A stretch of DNA of 64,000 nucleotides, taken from the NCBI GenBank assembly GCA_029194665.1, contig JARFXO010000003.1, positions 1 through 64,000 on the forward strand. Reading direction: 5' to 3'. The notes below the pieces were generated by a model. That model ran no database searches. It saw only the letters and a program-made list of their open reading frames with translations, and was not told the origin of the DNA. The stretch is from Nitrospira sp. GTDB taxonomy: Bacteria; Nitrospirota; Nitrospiria; Nitrospirales; Nitrospiraceae. Positions 60,700 to 64,000 of this stretch are shown one piece after another (position 1 is the first letter of the stretch; each line of letters starts with the position of its first letter). A program made the position numbers and the translations under genes.

Positions 60700-61425
60700 A
60701 TGGTTGCATCGTCCCGTGTCGTATTGCTCATCATGGTGGCCCTGCTGGTCGGATGTGCCTCGACCAAGCAAGCGAGGTCGATGGAACAATCAGGCTTTCT
60801 TGGCGATCTGTACCCACTGATGCAGAAAGGCAAGGAGGGAGAGGCGCTACTGGTGTACAAGAGCCCGCGCGTGGCTCTCATCCCACGCGGGACGTACAAG
60901 AAGATGCTCTTGGAACCGGTGACCATGTGGGGGCCACCGGCTGAGGAGCATAAGACCGCTCCACAGAAGGAGCTCCAGGCGGTGGCTGATATGTTGTACG
61001 GCCTGATGTACGAGAGTTTGTCGAAAGATTACGAGATGGTTTCCGTGCCGGGGCCGAATACCCTGCGCATTCAGGCGGCCATCACGCGGGCTGATCAGTC
61101 GTATGTCGTCCTGCGCGCCGTGTCCACGATCCCCGCTCCGATGAATTACCTTGCCGCTGCCTCGTTCCTGAAGGACCTAGGGACCGGAAAGCCGCTCTTC
61201 GTTGGGGAGGCCAGCATTGAGGGGAAGATTGTGGATGCTCAAACGGGAGAAGTACTTGGCGCTTCCGCCGACCGGCGAGTCGGCAAGCGGCATCTAGATG
61301 CTCATTCATTCGACTCCTGGGACGATGTTCATCAAACCTTGGCGTTTTGGGCGGAGCAGCTCCGGTACCGGCTGTGCAAAGAGCGTGAACGCGGGGAATC
61401 CCACTGCACGCCGCCGAAGGAGTGA
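60700..61425 (+). CDS. DUF3313-like lipoprotein
   Basis: A 241-residue lipoprotein: the signal ends VALLVGCAS with Cys19. The mature protein has SGFLGDLYPLMQKGKEGEAL, a helical segment with ADMLYGLMYESLSKDYEMVS and strands with GPNTLRIQAAITRAD, then the late GEASIEGKIVDAQTGEVLGA with DRRVGKRH. This is the DUF3313 pattern. A strong GGAGG precedes the ATG. It is probably on the inner face of the outer membrane. The function is unknown. Confidence 0.82.
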   Translation: MVASSRVVLLIMVALLVGCASTKQARSMEQSGFLGDLYPLMQKGKEGEALLVYKSPRVALIPRGTYKKMLLEPVTMWGPPAEEHKTAPQKELQAVADMLYGLMYESLSKDYEMVSVPGPNTLRIQAAITRADQSYVVLRAVSTIPAPMNYLAAASFLKDLGTGKPLFVGEASIEGKIVDAQTGEVLGASADRRVGKRHLDAHSFDSWDDVHQTLAFWAEQLRYRLCKERERGESHCTPPKE

Positions 61426-61534
61426 GGGATGGGTTAGCCGCCACATCAGTCAGATCGTCCACAGCGTTACCGAGTCAGCAATGGCGATCGCACGAAAACC
61501 GGCGTCGAGCGCGAGGGCAGGTTACAATTTGACC

Positions 61535-62110
61535 TTACGGCAGCAAATCGGCGACGACGACTGTAGCTGTGGTGGCGGCGAGCGGAGCGATGCGGTCGGA
61601 AGGAGCGAGCTTCTGGGATGACCCGTACACACTTGCTTGGCCGGGAACAACCACCGGATCTCGGTACACTTCCAGACAACGTTCGGCGAGGTTGACGATC
61701 CAGTATTCTCGGATGCCGGCGCGGGCGTAAATGGCGCGTTCGCGGTCTCGGTCCAATGAAATGGTGGTATCGGACACTTCGACGACAAGCAACGCCGACC
61801 GTGGGTGTTCGTCTCGGTAGTCGTCAGGCGTTCCAGAAACGACCGCCAGGTCCGGTTCCGGTTCTGAATCAGGGTCGACGATGAGCGGCATTTGCACTCG
61901 CACCCACACGTTGGATCCGAAGAGCCGTTCGAGGGCCCGTTCTGTTTTTCCGATGGCTGATGCCTGTGGACTGTTTTGGGGAGTCATCGTGAGGATATCA
62001 CCCTCAATTAATTGGACGCGATCATCCTGACTGAAAATCCCCACCTCAGCCATACGGTCGTATTCCAGGCGGGTCCAGCGCTTCGTTTGTATAACGGGGG
62101 CGACCATCAT
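61535..62110 (-). CDS. Uma2-family putative endonuclease
   Basis: A 191-residue protein of the Uma2 (DUF820) family, a PD-(D/E)xK fold. Motifs are RWTRLEYDRMAEVGIFSQDD, RVQLIEGDILTMTPQN, SEPEPDLAVVSG (the Asp) and LLVVEVSDTTISLDRDRERA (the Glu; the usual Lys lies in the following helix YARAGIREYWIVNL). I start at the ATG at 62110, with GCGAGG upstream. Uma2 proteins are common in cyanobacteria and Nitrospirota, usually alone, with unknown role. The fold is confident; activity is not shown. Confidence 0.88.
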   Translation of the reverse strand: MMVAPVIQTKRWTRLEYDRMAEVGIFSQDDRVQLIEGDILTMTPQNSPQASAIGKTERALERLFGSNVWVRVQMPLIVDPDSEPEPDLAVVSGTPDDYRDEHPRSALLVVEVSDTTISLDRDRERAIYARAGIREYWIVNLAERCLEVYRDPVVVPGQASVYGSSQKLAPSDRIAPLAATTATVVVADLLP

Positions 62111-62266
62111 TGCCTCGCATCGGCTGAGCTGAGTGTAACAAACCACCAGGCTGGTCACAAGCGATCGACCTGTCTAGCAAGATAGTTGTGGGATAGGATT
62201 GAAAATGGGCGGGCTTCAGGGATACAAAGGACGGCTGAACGATTACCACATTGAGGCGCAAGGAAC

Positions 62267-62692
62267 ATGGATATTGAAATCGGCTCCAATCTCTACCGCA
62301 ATTCTAACGGCACCATTGAAGTCGAAGGTGTGCCGCAAATCCAACTGGCTCGACATTCTTCAACCGGGAATCTCCTGGTGACGTTTGCACTGTTTGACGC
62401 GAACGGCCGAATGCTGGCGAAGGTGGTGGACAGCACCATGATGTTCAACGAACGGCGCGCCTATGAATTAACGAAGACGAACCAAAGCGTGGCGATGAAA
62501 GAATCTGAGTCCGGCAAAATTCTTCTTCATGTCGAAGTGAAGGCCTCCGACGTGGTGTCTTTGTCGCGAGGAGAGTTTCATACGATGAAAGGCCGCCTGC
62601 TGCATGTGTCGCCGACGGAGTGGAAGCTTGACAAGCAGCAGAGGAGCGGGCTTACTCAAGATGCCGACGGAGGCGTTGTGTCTATCGGTTAG
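62267..62692 (+). CDS. Hypothetical protein
   Basis: A 141-residue soluble protein without a known domain. It looks like a beta sandwich: [40 protein letters not shown] and [20 protein letters not shown] are alternating strands. There is no signal peptide. It is convergent with clpB, and the two ends overlap by 11 bases. Similar small proteins accompany phage- or plasmid-type regions, but I cannot assign a family. Confidence 0.6.
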   Translation: MDIEIGSNLYRNSNGTIEVEGVPQIQLARHSSTGNLLVTFALFDANGRMLAKVVDSTMMFNERRAYELTKTNQSVAMKESESGKILLHVEVKASDVVSLSRGEFHTMKGRLLHVSPTEWKLDKQQRSGLTQDADGGVVSIG

Positions 62693-64000
62693 GCGAAGAC
62701 GCCTGCGCGGTCGTTGTCGGCACCACGACCAGGTCCCCGTTTTTCATATCCACCGACGCCGTTTCGCCATCCCGCAACTCTCCCTTGACCAGCAATCGTG
62801 CGATCGGTGTGTCCAATTCCTGCTGAATGAGGCGCTTGAGGGGCCGTGCTCCATAGACCGGATCGTAACCACGTTCCCCCAGGTGCCTGAGCGAGGCTGG
62901 GCTGAGTGTCAGGGTGATCCGCCGTTCAGCCAATCGATTGCGGAGACGCTCCAGCTGAATGTCCGCGATCTTGATCAAGTGTTCGGTGCCGAGTGGATGG
63001 AACACCACGAGTTCATCGACCCGGTTCAAGAACTCAGGGCGAAAATGTTGGCGCAGTTCGCCCATGACGACCGTTCTGACCTCCTCATACGACGCGCCCC
63101 GTTGTTGCGCTTCGAGAATGTGCGGGCTGCCGATGTTGGACGTCATGATCAACACGGTATTCTTGAAGTCGACCGTGCGGCCTTGTGAATCGGTGAGTCG
63201 TCCATCGTCCAGCACTTGCAATAGAACATTGAAGACATCGTGGTGCGCCTTTTCGATCTCATCGAACAAGATCACCGAAAATGGGCGCCGTCGAACAGCT
63301 TCGGTGAGTTGCCCTCCCTCTTCGTACCCGATGTAGCCGGGAGGCGCGCCGATGAGGCGGGCGACCGTGTGCTTTTCCATATATTCTGACATGTCGATTC
63401 TGATCAGGTTTCCTTCGTCGTCGAACAAAATTGCGGCCAACGCACGGGCCAATTCTGTTTTCCCGACACCGGTTGGGCCGAGGAACAGAAATGAACCGAT
63501 CGGACGATTGGGATCTTTGATTCCCGACCTGGCACGAAGCACCGCGTCCGCGACGGCTCGCACGCCTTCATCTTGGCCCACGACACGTTGATGCAACAGT
63601 TCCTCGAGTTTCAACAGTTTGTCGGTTTCCCCTTCGAGCAAACGGGAGACGGGAATACCGGTCCACCGACTGACCACGGCGGCAATCTCGTCTTCATCCA
63701 CCTCTTCCTTCAGGAGTCTTGTCTCGTCCTGTTTTTCCCCTAACTGCTGTTGTTCCAGTTCCAACTCCCGCTCGAGTCGAGGCAGGTCTCCGTACCGCAG
63801 CTCAGCCACCCGATTGAGGTCATAAGCCCGTTCGGCTTGATCGATCTTCAGTTTGACCTCTTCGATCGCCTCACGGGTTTTGCGAAGGCGTGCGACGGAG
63901 GTCTTTTCCGATTCCCACCTGGTTTTCAGGGCCTGCAGGTCGCGTTGCTTTTCGTTCAGCTCGGTCTCGATAGCGGCCAAGCGGGCGATGCTCGCCGGGT
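62682..64000 (-). CDS. clpB: ATP-dependent disaggregase ClpB, C-terminal part (runs off the window)
   Basis: The last 439 codons or so of ClpB; the gene continues past the right edge. Visible parts are the middle coiled-coil domain ([20 protein letters not shown] to [20 protein letters not shown]), the conserved [20 protein letters not shown] and the second AAA+ module with Walker [20 protein letters not shown], Walker [14 protein letters not shown], pore loop GYIGYEEGG and sensor MTSNIGS. The C-terminal domain ends [20 protein letters not shown]. It rescues aggregated protein with DnaK. No defect is seen. Confidence 0.96.
   Translation of the reverse strand, partial: PASIARLAAIETELNEKQRDLQALKTRWESEKTSVARLRKTREAIEEVKLKIDQAERAYDLNRVAELRYGDLPRLERELELEQQQLGEKQDETRLLKEEVDEDEIAAVVSRWTGIPVSRLLEGETDKLLKLEELLHQRVVGQDEGVRAVADAVLRARSGIKDPNRPIGSFLFLGPTGVGKTELARALAAILFDDEGNLIRIDMSEYMEKHTVARLIGAPPGYIGYEEGGQLTEAVRRRPFSVILFDEIEKAHHDVFNVLLQVLDDGRLTDSQGRTVDFKNTVLIMTSNIGSPHILEAQQRGASYEEVRTVVMGELRQHFRPEFLNRVDELVVFHPLGTEHLIKIADIQLERLRNRLAERRITLTLSPASLRHLGERGYDPVYGARPLKRLIQQELDTPIARLLVKGELRDGETASVDMKNGDLVVVPTTTAQASSPNR

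Overview
The window is bacterial chromosome with moderately high GC, dense genes and short intergenic gaps. The mix of families (a DUF748/AsmA-like giant, many lipoproteins, a GEMM c-di-GMP riboswitch, YifB, a bactofilin, unusual radical SAM enzymes) and a compact inverted-repeat element at 41.65 kb suggest a Nitrospira-like member of Nitrospirota. This is inference: there is no rRNA or ribosomal-protein marker here. I ran no computation; domain calls are by eye.

Layout. (1) 0.2-1.6 kb: an excisionase-like gene and a tyrosine integrase abut tRNA-Arg(UCU), so a mobile element probably ends here. (2) 1.9-24.2 kb: mostly core or housekeeping genes (DUF748 protein, patatin-like lipoprotein, 1-Cys peroxiredoxin, B12/radical SAM protein, a flagellar rod-like protein behind a c-di-GMP-I riboswitch, hybrid histidine kinase, MsrB, MarR regulator, serS with tRNA-Ser(UGA), small lipoproteins). 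(3) 24.6-36.3 kb: a protease-rich accessory cluster on the minus strand. One operon encodes a thioredoxin-like protein, a metacaspase, a large TPR protein, a 66-residue protein and a second metacaspase, with overlapping or near-abutting genes. Just upstream lie a papain-like peptidase with six 9-residue Gly-rich repeats and a lipoprotein. An IS5-type element that itself carries an IS21-type element has landed between the two transcription units. (4) 37-47.6 kb: core-type genes again (PxpA/PxpB, Tat-exported amine oxidase, bactofilin, DUF423, a dienelactone-hydrolase pseudoenzyme, Gfo/Idh/MocA oxidoreductase, YifB). (5) 47.7-60.6 kb: a defence and decay island. It holds gene remnants (WYL regulator, NPxNP repeats, two Cas3''-like N termini, an hsdR 5' end, a nucleotidyltransferase), a MazEF module, an AbiE type IV toxin-antitoxin module, a type I restriction-modification operon, a REP-associated transposase and a PBECR/DUF2283 pair. 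(6) 60.7-64 kb: lipoprotein, Uma2 protein, a hypothetical gene and the C-terminal part of ClpB running off the edge.

Two systems stand out. The first is the two-caspase/TPR/thioredoxin-like operon with its papain-like neighbour, which I cannot match to a named system. The second is the hsd operon. HsdS carries an in-frame DUF559 nuclease domain bounded by palindromic repeats, HsdR carries an in-frame GIY-YIG nuclease domain, HsdM and HsdR carry further in-frame palindromes, and an AbiE pair sits between hsdS and hsdR with its toxin stop codon overlapping the hsdR start. HsdR also has a frameshift and the AbiE antitoxin has one at a (CG)6 tract, so parts of the island may be off or phase-variable.
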